From positions 1 through 64,000 of the forward strand of contig NZ_JAKRMY010000008.1 of the NCBI RefSeq assembly GCF_022346005.1: a DNA stretch of 64,000 nt, in the 5' to 3' direction. The notes beneath the pieces were generated by a model. The model had not been told where the DNA came from and made no database searches. It saw only the letters and a list, made by a program, of their open reading frames with translations. The position numbers were made by a program, and so were the translations under genes. The DNA comes from Corynebacterium sp. ACRPS (GTDB taxonomy: Bacteria; Actinomycetota; Actinomycetes; Mycobacteriales; Mycobacteriaceae). Numbering within the stretch: the stretch's first letter is position 1; each line of letters begins with the position of its first letter. Positions 43,068 to 52,940 of this stretch are shown in pieces.

Positions 43068-44195
43068 CTAGTCGCTGTCCCCATCGTGTACGTGGCGGGC
43101 GGCATCGCCGAGGCGCTCAGGGGCCAGCCTGCCCTCATCCACGGCGCCCACGACGGCATCGATCACCGCATTAATATCGGCCTCGGTGGACCACAGGGGC
43201 ATGTCGGCGCCGGCGGCGAGGGAGGTAATCACGGCATCGGCAAGCGGCAGCGAATCCGAAATCGCCGCCATGCCGCCAATGTCATCGGTATAGATGGTGC
43301 CGTCATACTGTAAAGTCTCGCGGGCAAGGCCGTAAGCTTCCGGCAGGATGGAGGCAGGAGTCTGGCCATCGCCCAGGCCCGGGACCGCGAGGTGGCCCAT
43401 CATCAGCGCCGCATTCGGTGCTGCGGACATGGCATTCCGAAAGGGAATGAACTCATGGTTCTCAAGCTCTTCTAGCGGCGGGGTAATGGCCTCCGCCAGG
43501 TGGGTATCGCCCGAGGCACGGCCGTGGCCCGGGAAGTGCTTGAATACGGCCTTAACCCCGGCGGCATCCAGCCCGCGGGCGAAGGCGGCGCCGTATTCGC
43601 CGGCCTGCGCGGGGTCGGTGGAAAAGGCGCGGTCGCCCACAACCTCGAGGCCATCGCCATCGACATCGAGCACCGGCGCGAAGTCCACGTTGATGCCGTA
43701 GTCCATGAACCGCTTGCCGATGTCCCCCGCCAGCTGTTCCACCTGCTCCGGCGAGTTGTCCGCCGCCATCTGCTGCGCGGAGGGGTATTCGCCCAAGATT
43801 TCAGAAAAACGCTGCACGCGCCCGCCCTCAAAATCGATGGCGACCTCGAAATCGCGGCCTAGTTCCGCGCGCAGGGCGTTAATATTGCGGCCCTCTTCTT
43901 CTAGCAAACCAGGATCCGCCCAGCTGGGGATGAAGATGCCTCCCACCCCGGCCTCCAGCTTGGCCTTGGCGTCCTCATAGCTGGTTGCCGGCGGCATGAG
44001 CACCGAAGCTGCGGTGGCGCGAATATCCTCCGGCGCCGGCGCTGGTGCCGCCTCGGTGGCGGGCGCGAAGGTATCGGGTGATGAGGACGCGGGAGCGGCA
44101 GATTCGTGCGACTTGTCCTCGTCCGAGGCGGAATTAGAGCAGGCGCTCAGCACCGCCACGAGGCCCAAACTGACAATGATGCGGGAATATGTCAT
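43068..44195 (-). CDS. GH3 beta-N-acetylglucosaminidase lipoprotein (LpqI/NagZ-like)
   Basis: The 375-residue lipoprotein has signal and lipobox LSAC (Cys at about residue 18), an Ala/Pro/Glu-rich linker and a glycoside hydrolase 3 domain. It shows KHFPGHG, the His/Asp acid-base loop SGDTH and the nucleophile Asp in YTDDIGGM. NagZ-type enzymes release GlcNAc from muropeptides; mycobacterial LpqI (Rv0237) is the closest by context. ATG 44195 follows GGAAGG. The frame is open to 44267. It is divergent from the stress-protein gene with 58 bases between. Confidence 0.88.
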   Translation of the reverse strand: MTYSRIIVSLGLVAVLSACSNSASDEDKSHESAAPASSSPDTFAPATEAAPAPAPEDIRATAASVLMPPATSYEDAKAKLEAGVGGIFIPSWADPGLLEEEGRNINALRAELGRDFEVAIDFEGGRVQRFSEILGEYPSAQQMAADNSPEQVEQLAGDIGKRFMDYGINVDFAPVLDVDGDGLEVVGDRAFSTDPAQAGEYGAAFARGLDAAGVKAVFKHFPGHGRASGDTHLAEAITPPLEELENHEFIPFRNAMSAAPNAALMMGHLAVPGLGDGQTPASILPEAYGLARETLQYDGTIYTDDIGGMAAISDSLPLADAVITSLAAGADMPLWSTEADINAVIDAVVGAVDEGRLAPERLGDAARHVHDGDSD

Positions 44196-44253
44196 GCCTT
44201 CCAGTGTGCAGGATTCCTCGCGAACTGTCCTAGGCGGTGGGTAGACTAGTGAC

Positions 44254-44760
44254 ATGAGTAACGGCAAAACAATGTTAATTGCCTATGATGGCACCGAACG
44301 CGCCGACCGCGCCCTGGAGTACGCCGCCCAGCTTTTGCGCCCCTCCACGGTGGAAATCCTCACCGCGTGGGAGCCGGTGGCCCGCCAAACCGCGCGCGCC
44401 GTCAGCCGCACAGGCATGCACCAGTCCACCGTGTCCCCCGATAGCGTGGAAGACGATCCGGCTTACGAAGAAGCGCTGAAGATCTGCCGCCAGGGCACCC
44501 AATTGGCCGAAAGCCTTGGTTTGGCCGGCCGCGCGCATCTCGTGGAATCCGCCACCACCATCTCTTCGGCCATCGTGGATGCCGCGCACGAGCTCGACGT
44601 GGATGTCATCGTCACCGGCACCCGCGCGCTCACCGGCTTTCGCGCCTGGTGGACCAACTCCACGGCGGACCAGATCGTGCGCAACGCGGGCCTGCCCGTC
44701 TTTATCGTCCCGCAAGAAAACGACGAAGACGCGGATGACGACGATCCGGAATACTTCTAA
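44254..44760 (+). CDS. Universal stress protein (UspA family)
   Basis: The 168-residue single-domain Usp protein starts with LIAYDGTERADRALEYA. It ends with the nucleotide-binding pattern GTRALTGFRAWWTNSTADQIVRNAGLPVFIVP in family layout (G-x2-G-x9-x-S/T), though the second Gly is replaced in part. An acidic tail follows (NDEDADDDDPEYF). It may bind ATP. It is probably co-transcribed with the DUF2613 and aftD genes that follow. Confidence 0.85.
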   Translation: MSNGKTMLIAYDGTERADRALEYAAQLLRPSTVEILTAWEPVARQTARAVSRTGMHQSTVSPDSVEDDPAYEEALKICRQGTQLAESLGLAGRAHLVESATTISSAIVDAAHELDVDVIVTGTRALTGFRAWWTNSTADQIVRNAGLPVFIVPQENDEDADDDDPEYF

Positions 44761-44782
44761 GTAGCTGCTAATATCTTTAGCC

Positions 44783-44980
44783 ATGGCTCTGGAATCCGAT
44801 TCTTTAAACAAGCGCACCCTCGGCCCCGCCGTGGGTAGCGCTGTTGTGGGCATCGCCCTGGGCATTATCACCATCATCGGCATCGCCCAGTTCTCCGGCA
44901 GCGATACCGTGCCGGAAGGCAATGCGGTCTCCGCCGATGATGCGGTGCTGGGCGGGCCTGAATACGGTTCCCGCAATTAG
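44783..44980 (+). CDS. DUF2613 small membrane protein
   Basis: The 65-residue protein has one hydrophobic segment (about 14-38, GSAVVGIALGIITIIGIAQF) and a short polar tail, typical of DUF2613 (Rv0236A-like). In mycobacteria and corynebacteria it sits just before aftD, as here with 14 bases between, so it may assist AftD. Confidence 0.8.
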   Translation: MALESDSLNKRTLGPAVGSAVVGIALGIITIIGIAQFSGSDTVPEGNAVSADDAVLGGPEYGSRN

Positions 44981-44994
44981 ATGGGCGCACCGGC

Positions 44995-47900
44995 GTGCAT
45001 GACCGGACCGATCAGCTCCCCCGCGGCCCACATAGCGGTTCCTATGTACACCGCTACCGCGCACTAGCCCGCGCCCTGCGCCACCGCTGCGCGCGCCTTG
45101 CCCGGCCCTACCCGCTCGGCATTATTGCCTTGGCGCTCATCCTCGCGGTACAACCGTGGGGGCTGACCGCCGCCGATACCAAACACGATCTGGCCGCGAA
45201 CCCGCGCCACTTCCTGCGCGGCGCGCTCGATGCCTATACCGATATCTTTACCCTGGGGCAGCTGCAGAACCAGGCCTACGGTTACCTCTTCCCGCAAGGC
45301 CCCTTTTTTGTTTTAACCGAGCCCCTGCCGGATTGGATAGCCCAACGCCTGTGGTGGCTGCTGGTCTTAAGCGTGGGCTTTAGTGGCTTTTACAAGCTGG
45401 CCACCCGGATAGGCCTGCGCGGCCGGTGGATCTGGGTAGCGGCGATGCTCTATGCGCTCTCCCCGCGCTCGCTGTCCACGCTAACGGCCATTTCTTCTGA
45501 AACCTGGCCCGTCATGCTCGCCCCGTGGGTCATCCTGCCCTTCCTGCGGGAAAAACTCACCTGGCGCGATGCTACCGCCGCCACGATTCCCGTGGCGCTG
45601 ATGGGCGCGGTCAATGCCACCGCCACGCTCGCGGCGTGCACCCCGGCGCTTGTCATCGTGGTCTACCGCCGCGCCTTCAAGCCCGGCGCGGCCTGGCTGC
45701 TTGGCTGCCTGTGCGTATCCGCGTGGTGGATTGGCCCGCTTTTAATCTTGGGCCGCTACGCCCCACCGTTTACGGAATTTATCGAATCCTCCCACGTGAC
45801 CACCCGGTGGCTGAACCTGCCGGAAATCCTGCGCGGAACAACGAGCTGGTCACCCTTTGCGGATGCCGAGCGCGTCGCCGGCAACGAGCTCGCGACCTCT
45901 GCCTTCTTTGTCCTTATCACCATGGCCGTGGCCGCGATAGGCATTTATGGACTGTGCCGGCTGCCCCGCGTGTGGTCCATCATGCTGATTACTGGCGTGG
46001 CGATTTTGGGCTGCCAGGCGGCGTGGTACCTCGATGCGCTCGATGGGGTGCTAGCACCCCTGCGCAACCTGCACAAATTCGATCCGTTGGTGCGCATCCC
46101 GCTGCTGTTGGGCTTTGCCCGCGCCTGCCAGCGCCTGCCGCTGCCCACTGGCCTGCGCCCCACCAAGAAGCAGACCGTGGGCGCGCTGGTGCTGCTCGTG
46201 TGCATCAGCGCCCTCTCCCCAGCCTGGTCGCAGCGGCTGCTGCCCCTAGGCGCCTACGACGAGGTGCCGGACTATTGGCACGAGGCCACGGATTATATCA
46301 ACGAGCACGCGGAAAATACTCGTACTTTGATCTATCCCGAGGCCTCCTTCGCCCGCCAAGAGTGGGGTTGGACCCGCGATGAGCCGGCGCAGCCGCTTCT
46401 TGATGTCCCCTGGGCCGTCCGCGATGCCATTCCCCTCGTCCCACCGGAGGCCATCCGTGGCCTCGACGGGGTGATGGCAGCACTGAAGGAGGATCCGGCC
46501 AGCGGCGTGCGCGCCTTGCAGCGCTTGGGCATCGGCGCGGTGATAGTGCGCCACGATCTCTTTGGCGCCGATAATGACACCTTGAGCAGTAAATTTGGCG
46601 GTGAGGTGCATACTTTTGGCGAGGTCGATGTGATTATGCTCGAGCAGCATTCCATGGCATTGACCTCAACCGATCCCGTCCGCGTGGCTGGTGGCGGCGA
46701 GGCGCTGGCCTTCCTCGATGCCCATAATGGCCCCGCCGCCCGCGAGCTGGTGGACGATGATGCCGATATCGTCACCGATACCCCCACGCTGGTAGATCGC
46801 AATTACGGCACGCTCCACGGCGCCGCCTCGGCGCCGCTATCCACAGACGATCCCAGCCACGTGTATAACCGCCTGCGCGACTATCCCTCCGCCGGCCCAC
46901 TGACCACGGTGGAGACCCACGGCGGCGATGTGGAGGTCTCTTCTTCTGCCGCCGACGCCACCGCCTTTGGCGGCGCCCAACCGGAAAAGTCCGCCACCGC
47001 CGCCGTCGATGGGGAAAATTCCACCGCCTGGTGGCCCGCGCCCGGCGACGATGAAGGCTGGATCGAGCTGCGCGGTGACTTCAGCCAACCGCGCCTCAAA
47101 CTCATGGCCACCAGCTCCACCACGGTCACGGTGCGCTCGGGTGGTGCTGCAGTAGAGGTGGATCTCCAGCCCTTCCGCTCCAAGACGGTGCGCGTGCCCG
47201 GCGGGGATTCCCAGGCAATCCGCGTGGAACTATCCCACCGCACCGGCATCGCGGAACTGGAGGTAGAAGGCCACCCCATCGAGCGCGTGGTCACCGTGCC
47301 AGATACCTCGCCGGATGTGCACCAATTCTTCTTCCAGCAGATGGTGCACGATACCGGGGTGCTCATCCGCGATGTCACCGTGCCGCGCCGCATGGAGGTC
47401 ACCGTGGATTCCACCAAGCCGGTACTCATCGATTCCCACCGGTACTCCCCCGGCAGCACCCTAACCCTCGAGCCCGGCGTCCACCGCGTACGTACCACCG
47501 GCGCATGGGTGTCCATGACGGAAAAGGGCTGGTCCCCGCCAGACGATTATCGCCTCACCGATTTTTCCATCGCTGCTGCAGAAGAGGAGCGCCTGCTCAT
47601 TACCGGGCGCGCCTTCAATAAGGGCCTGCGCGGATTTATCGGCGATACCGAGCTCACCCCATACGAGATCGATGCCGCCACCCAGGCGTTTATCGTCCCC
47701 GCGGGCACCACTGGGGAATTCCGCATGACCTTTAAGGCGCAGCCTGCCTACCGCGCCGCCCTGCTCTTTGGCGGCGCACTCGGCCTGGCCACGCTGGGGT
47801 TCTGCCTGCTTTTCGCCGCGCGCCGCAGCCCGCAGCCCACCTGGCACCCGGATCCTGGCGGCATGGCCTCTGCGATGTACTCGCTAGCCTGCCTGGCACT

Positions 47901-48171
47901 GGTGGGCTGGCCGGCAGTACTTGCGGGCATGGCCGCCTGGCTCATCGTGCGCTGGACCACCATTCCGCGGGCTTATTTTGCCAGCGGCGTGGTAGCGGCG
48001 GCCGGGACCATCCTTGCCCGAGCTCCATGGACCTCAGGGGCCTATGCCGGCGATTCCGTGCTGCTTATGTGCTTATGTGCCGCGGGGCTGGCCTGCCTTT
48101 TCGCCGTCGACGGCCCCGGCCCCGGACCCGGCCACGGCCCATCAGAAGGTCGCGGCCCGGGCGCTCGATAA
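44995..48171 (+). CDS. aftD: AftD-like arabinofuranosyltransferase (DUF3367)
   Basis: The 1058-residue membrane glycosyltransferase of GT-C type adds arabinofuranose from decaprenyl-phospho-arabinose to arabinogalactan/lipoarabinomannan. About ten helices lie between residues 38 and 420. The first loop has the family's acidic ADTKHDLAANP. A large outer domain with DUF3367 and carbohydrate-binding-like parts follows (about 430-905), and C-terminal helices end the protein. It is shorter than mycobacterial AftD (about 1400). The start is GTG 44995; an ATG at 44981 is in another frame. Its 3' end overlaps the convergent acyltransferase by 107 bases. Confidence 0.85.
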   Translation: MHDRTDQLPRGPHSGSYVHRYRALARALRHRCARLARPYPLGIIALALILAVQPWGLTAADTKHDLAANPRHFLRGALDAYTDIFTLGQLQNQAYGYLFPQGPFFVLTEPLPDWIAQRLWWLLVLSVGFSGFYKLATRIGLRGRWIWVAAMLYALSPRSLSTLTAISSETWPVMLAPWVILPFLREKLTWRDATAATIPVALMGAVNATATLAACTPALVIVVYRRAFKPGAAWLLGCLCVSAWWIGPLLILGRYAPPFTEFIESSHVTTRWLNLPEILRGTTSWSPFADAERVAGNELATSAFFVLITMAVAAIGIYGLCRLPRVWSIMLITGVAILGCQAAWYLDALDGVLAPLRNLHKFDPLVRIPLLLGFARACQRLPLPTGLRPTKKQTVGALVLLVCISALSPAWSQRLLPLGAYDEVPDYWHEATDYINEHAENTRTLIYPEASFARQEWGWTRDEPAQPLLDVPWAVRDAIPLVPPEAIRGLDGVMAALKEDPASGVRALQRLGIGAVIVRHDLFGADNDTLSSKFGGEVHTFGEVDVIMLEQHSMALTSTDPVRVAGGGEALAFLDAHNGPAARELVDDDADIVTDTPTLVDRNYGTLHGAASAPLSTDDPSHVYNRLRDYPSAGPLTTVETHGGDVEVSSSAADATAFGGAQPEKSATAAVDGENSTAWWPAPGDDEGWIELRGDFSQPRLKLMATSSTTVTVRSGGAAVEVDLQPFRSKTVRVPGGDSQAIRVELSHRTGIAELEVEGHPIERVVTVPDTSPDVHQFFFQQMVHDTGVLIRDVTVPRRMEVTVDSTKPVLIDSHRYSPGSTLTLEPGVHRVRTTGAWVSMTEKGWSPPDDYRLTDFSIAAAEEERLLITGRAFNKGLRGFIGDTELTPYEIDAATQAFIVPAGTTGEFRMTFKAQPAYRAALLFGGALGLATLGFCLLFAARRSPQPTWHPDPGGMASAMYSLACLALVGWPAVLAGMAAWLIVRWTTIPRAYFASGVVAAAGTILARAPWTSGAYAGDSVLLMCLCAAGLACLFAVDGPGPGPGHGPSEGRGPGAR

Positions 48172-49210
48172 GCGTATAGCTCGCCGCAGAAACCACAACG
48201 GTCCCCACCACCGTGACGGCAAGGATCACCCAAAAATCCAGCGGTTTCCCGCTAAACAGCGCCACCCCGGTTAACGGGAAGGCCACGGCGAGCACCGCCA
48301 CGTGCCACAAGAAAATGGAATAGGACCACGCGCCCAGCGCCTGCATGAGCGGCGAGGTAAGCCACGAGGTTCCACGTGGAACCAAGGCCACCGGCACCAC
48401 CACGCACGCCGCGAATACCGCCCCAGCGATGATGCGGCGGGCAAATTCCGCCGGCTCCGGATGCACCAGCCCGGCCGGCCCAAACCAATCCCGGCTCGCC
48501 ACCCACAGCACGAGCCCCGCCAGCACAACCCAGGCCCAGCGCACCCGCAGAATCCGCGCCGTGCGCTTGCCGATGCCCCTTTCTTCCACCTCCGCCGCCA
48601 GCATGCCCACCGCGAACCACGAGGCATAAGCCGGCGGCCAGATTTGCGAGTTGACCTGGTCCTCGCCGTAGTCCGCGACAAAGGGGATAAATCCCCACCC
48701 CCAGCTCAGCACGGCGCCGCCGGCGATAACGGCCATGCGCCAGCGCTGCGGCAGGCTGCCAAGGGCCCACACCAGAAGCGGTAGGACCAGATAAAAGAAG
48801 AACTCCACGCAGAGGGACCAGAGGTGGGTAAGGCCCGGGGCAAGGCCATCGACCACATAGATCTGCGTGGAGGTCAGGTTGGCGAGGATCTGGGTGGGGG
48901 TGATGGAGTGGGCATCGGGAAGCAGCAGCAAAACCGATACCACGCAGGCGTAATAGGCCGGTGCCAAGCGCGCGATGCGGGAGTGGGCATAGCCGCGCGC
49001 CGTGTGCAGCCCCCGCCGGCGCCACAATAAAAAGGCGCTGAGGGCGAAAAAGACGGCGACGAAGAAATCGAAACGCCCGGCAAATCCCCACCCGGTGCCG
49101 GTTTGGAAGGATACGTGGGTGACAATGATCCCTAGTGCTGCAACCGCGCGTAGGCCGTCTAGCTCCGGCAGGTGCTGGGGTAGTCTTTTCACAGATGCCT
49201 GCGTGCGCAC
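48065..49210 (-). CDS. tmaT: Acyltransferase-3 protein, TmaT-like
   Basis: The 381-residue acyltransferase family 3 (OafA-like) protein has about ten helices. It starts LPQHLPELDGLRAVAALGIIVTH, with the catalytic-type His near residue 28, and ends in a basic Arg/Gly tail. In corynebacteria the gene in this place, between aftD and DUF3068, encodes TmaT, which O-acetylates trehalose monocorynomycolate before MmpL transport. GTG 49210 is chosen because AAAGGAG precedes it by six bases. It is divergent from the DUF3068 gene, whose ATG lies only 50 bases away. Confidence 0.8.
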   Translation of the reverse strand: MRTQASVKRLPQHLPELDGLRAVAALGIIVTHVSFQTGTGWGFAGRFDFFVAVFFALSAFLLWRRRGLHTARGYAHSRIARLAPAYYACVVSVLLLLPDAHSITPTQILANLTSTQIYVVDGLAPGLTHLWSLCVEFFFYLVLPLLVWALGSLPQRWRMAVIAGGAVLSWGWGFIPFVADYGEDQVNSQIWPPAYASWFAVGMLAAEVEERGIGKRTARILRVRWAWVVLAGLVLWVASRDWFGPAGLVHPEPAEFARRIIAGAVFAACVVVPVALVPRGTSWLTSPLMQALGAWSYSIFLWHVAVLAVAFPLTGVALFSGKPLDFWVILAVTVVGTVVVSAASYTLIERPGRDLLMGRGRVRGRGRRRRKGRPAPRHIST

Positions 49211-49260
49211 GCTTGCTCCTTTACCCCGGAAACCTGAAACTGATTGGATATAGTACTGCA

Positions 49261-50451
49261 ATGAGCCGCTACCTTTGGCCACGCTCGCCACGGACGTGGG
49301 TTGTCATTGCCGCAATCATTTTCCTCCTCATTGGTACCCTCGCCCCGACCCTCTACAATAACCGGACCCGCCCGCTGGGCTTGGATCAAGATTTTTCCAC
49401 CTCGAGCGGACCCACCGATGCGGTATGGATGGACGTGCGCGCCCTCATGGACGGTGAAGCCCCCGCTACCGCATCCGGCGATGACCCGCGCTGCGCCGAC
49501 AAATCCGCCCCGATGTGGTGCTACCAGCACCACGGGCCGCTGACCTTGGAGCGCACCATTACCACCGGCGAGGTCGCCGATGATGACACCATCGCCACCA
49601 CCGATTCCGTCACCAGCCTGCTTGCTGGAAAAGCTGGGGACTCCCAAGAGGAAATCGCCACCATCGATCAGCACTCCGTGCTTAACCGCGAATCCACGTT
49701 CCCGGTAGCCGATCCTGTCAATAAATGGGTCCTCGCCTTGCCCGAGTTCAACGCCGATCTGACCCGGGAGGACTTCGAGCGAGACGGCCTTACCTATTTC
49801 TTCCCCTCCGGCACGGAGCAGCGCTCCTACGCATTTTTTGATCTCCTGGCCCAGGAATCCACGCCGATGGACTTTACCGGCGACTCAAAAGTAGATGGCA
49901 TCCCCATCTACTCCTATCACCAGGACGTACAGCCGCTGCCGCTGAAGAACACTTTTAGCAATATCAGCGCGGATTTGGGCAGCACCACTCAAACGGACGA
50001 GCTGAAAACGGGCGATTTCCAGTTGAAGGGTCCCGCCAGCCGTTTTTATGACTCCCACTCGCGCGAGCTTTTGGACTTGGATGCGGATGCCGCCGTCATC
50101 GTCGAGCCCTTTTATACCGTGGGCCGCGATATTTCGGTCGAACCCACCACCGGTACCATCGTGGATGTCCGGGAAAACGTCAAGGTCTTTTTCGCCACCG
50201 ATATCCAGCAGGCGGGAACCCTCATCGCGGAGGATGACACAGAGGATCGCTCTGTGCTGGCAGCGGATTTCCGGTGGTCAGAGGATACCCGTGCGGAGCG
50301 CCTCGCTGAGGTCCGCCCGGTAATCTACGCCATCCGAGGGCTTATGGCCGTTGGCTGGCTGGGCAAGGCCATCGGTGTTTCCCTGCTCATTTTCGCCGCC
50401 TACCAGTACATGCGCCGCCACCGTGACGCCCATGATGCCGCACACGCCTAG
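49261..50451 (+). CDS. DUF3068 (PorA family) membrane protein
   Basis: The 396-residue protein has an N-terminal membrane anchor (about 11-31, VVIAAIIFLLIGTLAPTLY), a large extracytoplasmic DUF3068 domain (about 35-355) and a C-terminal helix (about 362-380). Orthologues (Rv0227c, MSMEG_0317, NCgl2760) have been linked to lipomannan maturation/LAM synthesis. ATG 49261 has no ribosome site; a TATAGT at 49248-49253 lies so close that a leaderless mRNA is likely. It is followed by an overlapping membrane-protein gene. Confidence 0.82.
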   Translation: MSRYLWPRSPRTWVVIAAIIFLLIGTLAPTLYNNRTRPLGLDQDFSTSSGPTDAVWMDVRALMDGEAPATASGDDPRCADKSAPMWCYQHHGPLTLERTITTGEVADDDTIATTDSVTSLLAGKAGDSQEEIATIDQHSVLNRESTFPVADPVNKWVLALPEFNADLTREDFERDGLTYFFPSGTEQRSYAFFDLLAQESTPMDFTGDSKVDGIPIYSYHQDVQPLPLKNTFSNISADLGSTTQTDELKTGDFQLKGPASRFYDSHSRELLDLDADAAVIVEPFYTVGRDISVEPTTGTIVDVRENVKVFFATDIQQAGTLIAEDDTEDRSVLAADFRWSEDTRAERLAEVRPVIYAIRGLMAVGWLGKAIGVSLLIFAAYQYMRRHRDAHDAAHA

Positions 50452-51913
50452 GCGCGTCCTCCTCGGGCTGTGGGGAATTATTCTCGTGGCCGCGGTGTGC
50501 TGGCCCTTCGCGCTGCCCGGCGAGTTCCTCTGGCGCGATATGGTGCTCTTAAACGATCCAGGGCTTACCCCATCCGCGCTGGGCGGGGGAAGCCTGCCTG
50601 CCCGCAACGCACCCCAAGATGGGTTTTTAGCCTTACTCGGCGGCGCGTGGGCCGCCCGGGTGCTCATCTTTGCCGCCGCCGGGGCCGCCGCGCTCACCGC
50701 GGCGGTGTGGTCTCGCACCACGATAGCGGCGCTGGCCGCGATGACCATCGCGGTGGCCAACCCCTTTGTCATCGAACGCCTCTTACAAGGTCAATGGTCC
50801 CTGGCCATTGTCGCTTGGCTGCTCCCGGTCATCGCCTGGGCGGGGCGCCGCCACAGCTGGCTGGCGTTGATCGCCATGTGGGGGGCGTCCCTTACCCCCA
50901 CCGGTGGGCTATTGGCTGTGGTCACCGCCCTTTTTACCTGCCGGAAGCGGGTCTCCCTGGCGGGCTGCCTCTTGTGGCTGCCGTGGCTGGTTCCAGGCCT
51001 TTTCCAACCCAGCGTGCCCGGCGATGCCGCAGCCGCCGTCGCGGCCTTTTCCCCGCGGGCAGAAGAACACGTGGGCACGGTGGGCGCGCTTTTACGCCTC
51101 GGCGGAATCTGGAATGGCGAAGCGGCCGTGGGCTTAGCCGTATTCGGGCTCTTCGTCGCAGTTCTCGCGCTGGCGGGTGCGCACCGCGTCCCGGCGCGCT
51201 TGACCATCCTGGCCGCCCTAGGACTCGGCGGGGCGCTGGCGTGTTGGCTACTGCCCAGCATGCTGGAATGGGCCATCGATAACGTTCCGGGGGCGGGACT
51301 CTTGCGCGATAGCCACAAACTCACGATGCTCGCGCTGCCGCTATACGTTGCCTCCATCGGTGCGCTGCCACAGATTCCAGCCGCGCTGGCGCTAGTGGCC
51401 GCCACGATTCAGGTTCTGCCTGCCCCGTCCCGCCTTGCCGTGCTTTCTCCCCGCGATACCGGGGTGGATGAGCAGCTGGTGCACGATATCGACGGCCGCC
51501 TGGCATTCTTTCCGGAGCGGCCCAATTTGGTGGAGATTCCCACGGGAAATAGCGGTGCGCATACGGAAGACACCCCGGGAGTCGCGGTCGATCCCTATTC
51601 CAAGGCCGTGCCCATGGTGGAATCCGGCGAGCTCAGCGTGGACGGTGAGGTCATCGATCAGGCCTCGCCGCAGTACCGCGCGGCGCTGCGCGCCTGGCAG
51701 GACCAAGATATGGCAGGCCTTGCGGAACTTGGCGTGGGCGTCGTGGTGGTTGATGGCGCCATCGCCGCAGAGACCAACGCCCCGCGCCCCGAGCTGCCGT
51801 GGGCGCTTACCGCCCTGTGGATGACCGCCCCGCTACTAAGCCTTGGAGCAATTGCGCAAAGGCAGCGCCGGTCTTGTCCCACGAAAAGCGCGCGGCAAAC
51901 TCCCGGGCATTAG
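50432..51913 (+). CDS. Polytopic membrane protein of the envelope cluster (Rv0226c-like)
   Basis: The 493-residue protein has about 10-11 helices through residue 355 and again at the end. An outer loop lies at about 360-470. The first loop contains WRDMVLLNDPGL, recalling GT-C transferases with an acidic first loop, but I cannot assign a sugar. ATG 50432 or 50435 lies inside the DUF3068 end (20-base overlap), so the two are coupled. Its end overlaps the convergent GT4 gene by 107 bases. Confidence 0.75.
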   Translation: MMPHTPRRVLLGLWGIILVAAVCWPFALPGEFLWRDMVLLNDPGLTPSALGGGSLPARNAPQDGFLALLGGAWAARVLIFAAAGAAALTAAVWSRTTIAALAAMTIAVANPFVIERLLQGQWSLAIVAWLLPVIAWAGRRHSWLALIAMWGASLTPTGGLLAVVTALFTCRKRVSLAGCLLWLPWLVPGLFQPSVPGDAAAAVAAFSPRAEEHVGTVGALLRLGGIWNGEAAVGLAVFGLFVAVLALAGAHRVPARLTILAALGLGGALACWLLPSMLEWAIDNVPGAGLLRDSHKLTMLALPLYVASIGALPQIPAALALVAATIQVLPAPSRLAVLSPRDTGVDEQLVHDIDGRLAFFPERPNLVEIPTGNSGAHTEDTPGVAVDPYSKAVPMVESGELSVDGEVIDQASPQYRAALRAWQDQDMAGLAELGVGVVVVDGAIAAETNAPRPELPWALTALWMTAPLLSLGAIAQRQRRSCPTKSARQTPGH

Positions 51914-52916
51914 TCCCTAGGCGCCGGCGCAGCTCTGCGTTCTCCAATAACTCTTGGGTGGCCGCCACGAAATCGCCCTCTTCTTCTACAAGGATCCCGG
52001 TCTCGCCATCGATTACGCTATCGCGCAGGCCAAACGCATAACCTACCGTGGGAACCCCATGTTGGGCGGCCTCCATGACGGCAAGGCCCCAACCCTCTTT
52101 GTGGGAGGGCATGAGGTGGGCATCGGCACGCGCGAGCAAGGCGTGCTTATAGTCTTCCGTCACCTGGCCGCGAAAACGCACGCGATCCGTCACGCCGAGC
52201 TTTTCGGCATAATCGCGCAGGTTCGACTCCCACCAGCCCGAGCCAATCACATCCAAAACCGCGCCCGGCGTGCGCGCCACCGTATCCATGGCGTGCTCGA
52301 TCTGCTTGTGTGGGACTAGCCGCGAGAGTGTCACCAGGTGCTTATCCGCCTCGCGCTCGAGGGAAGGCACGTGCGCCGGAATGGGGTCTAGGCCATTGGC
52401 GATGATCCGCGCGCCGTCAATGCCGAGCGCCTCCAAATCCTCGCGCGAGGCCTGCGAGACCGTGACGTAGGTCGAATCCCGATATACCCGCGGTGCCACG
52501 CGCGATTCCAAGAACCAGCCCAGCCGCCCGAGCACCGGACCGGCCACGGGCCATTGCTCGCGGTGGCAATGGTGGGTAAGAAGCACCGTCGGCGCGCCGT
52601 AAATCAACCGCGCGAAGAAGGGAATGCCGTTTTGGGTATCGATGACCACGTCAATACCGCGCAGATCCCCCAAGCCCAATCTCCCGGCCGCGATGGCCGC
52701 CCACGCGCGCGGGTACACGCCAAACTTGGCACCGCCGCGGCTATAGCGCACGCCATCACGGACCTCCCGGCGCGCCGCATTCATGTGCTTAGAGGTGCGA
52801 AAGACCACCTCGTGGCCCTGCGCCGCTAGGTACTCCCCCACGCGTTCGAGGTAACGCTCGGAGCCACCGCCCTGCGGGTGGGTGGAATCGCGCCAGCATA
52901 GTAAAAGAATTTTCAT
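51807..52916 (-). CDS. Glycosyltransferase family 4 (Rv0225-like)
   Basis: The 369-residue GT-B enzyme has a conserved Gly-rich N-terminus after ILLLCWRDSTHPQGGGSERYLERV. Its C-terminal nucleotide-sugar site reads AHLMPSHKEGWGLAVMEAAQHGVPTVGY (E-x7-E region). It probably transfers a sugar from a nucleotide donor on the cytoplasmic face to an envelope glycolipid. It shares a 24-base divergent gap with the methyltransferase gene. Confidence 0.85.
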   Translation of the reverse strand: MKILLLCWRDSTHPQGGGSERYLERVGEYLAAQGHEVVFRTSKHMNAARREVRDGVRYSRGGAKFGVYPRAWAAIAAGRLGLGDLRGIDVVIDTQNGIPFFARLIYGAPTVLLTHHCHREQWPVAGPVLGRLGWFLESRVAPRVYRDSTYVTVSQASREDLEALGIDGARIIANGLDPIPAHVPSLEREADKHLVTLSRLVPHKQIEHAMDTVARTPGAVLDVIGSGWWESNLRDYAEKLGVTDRVRFRGQVTEDYKHALLARADAHLMPSHKEGWGLAVMEAAQHGVPTVGYAFGLRDSVIDGETGILVEEEGDFVAATQELLENAELRRRLGTNAREFAARFSWDKTGAAFAQLLQGLVAGRSSTGR

Positions 52917-52940
52917 CGTGGGGTATTAGCCTAGTGGTTT

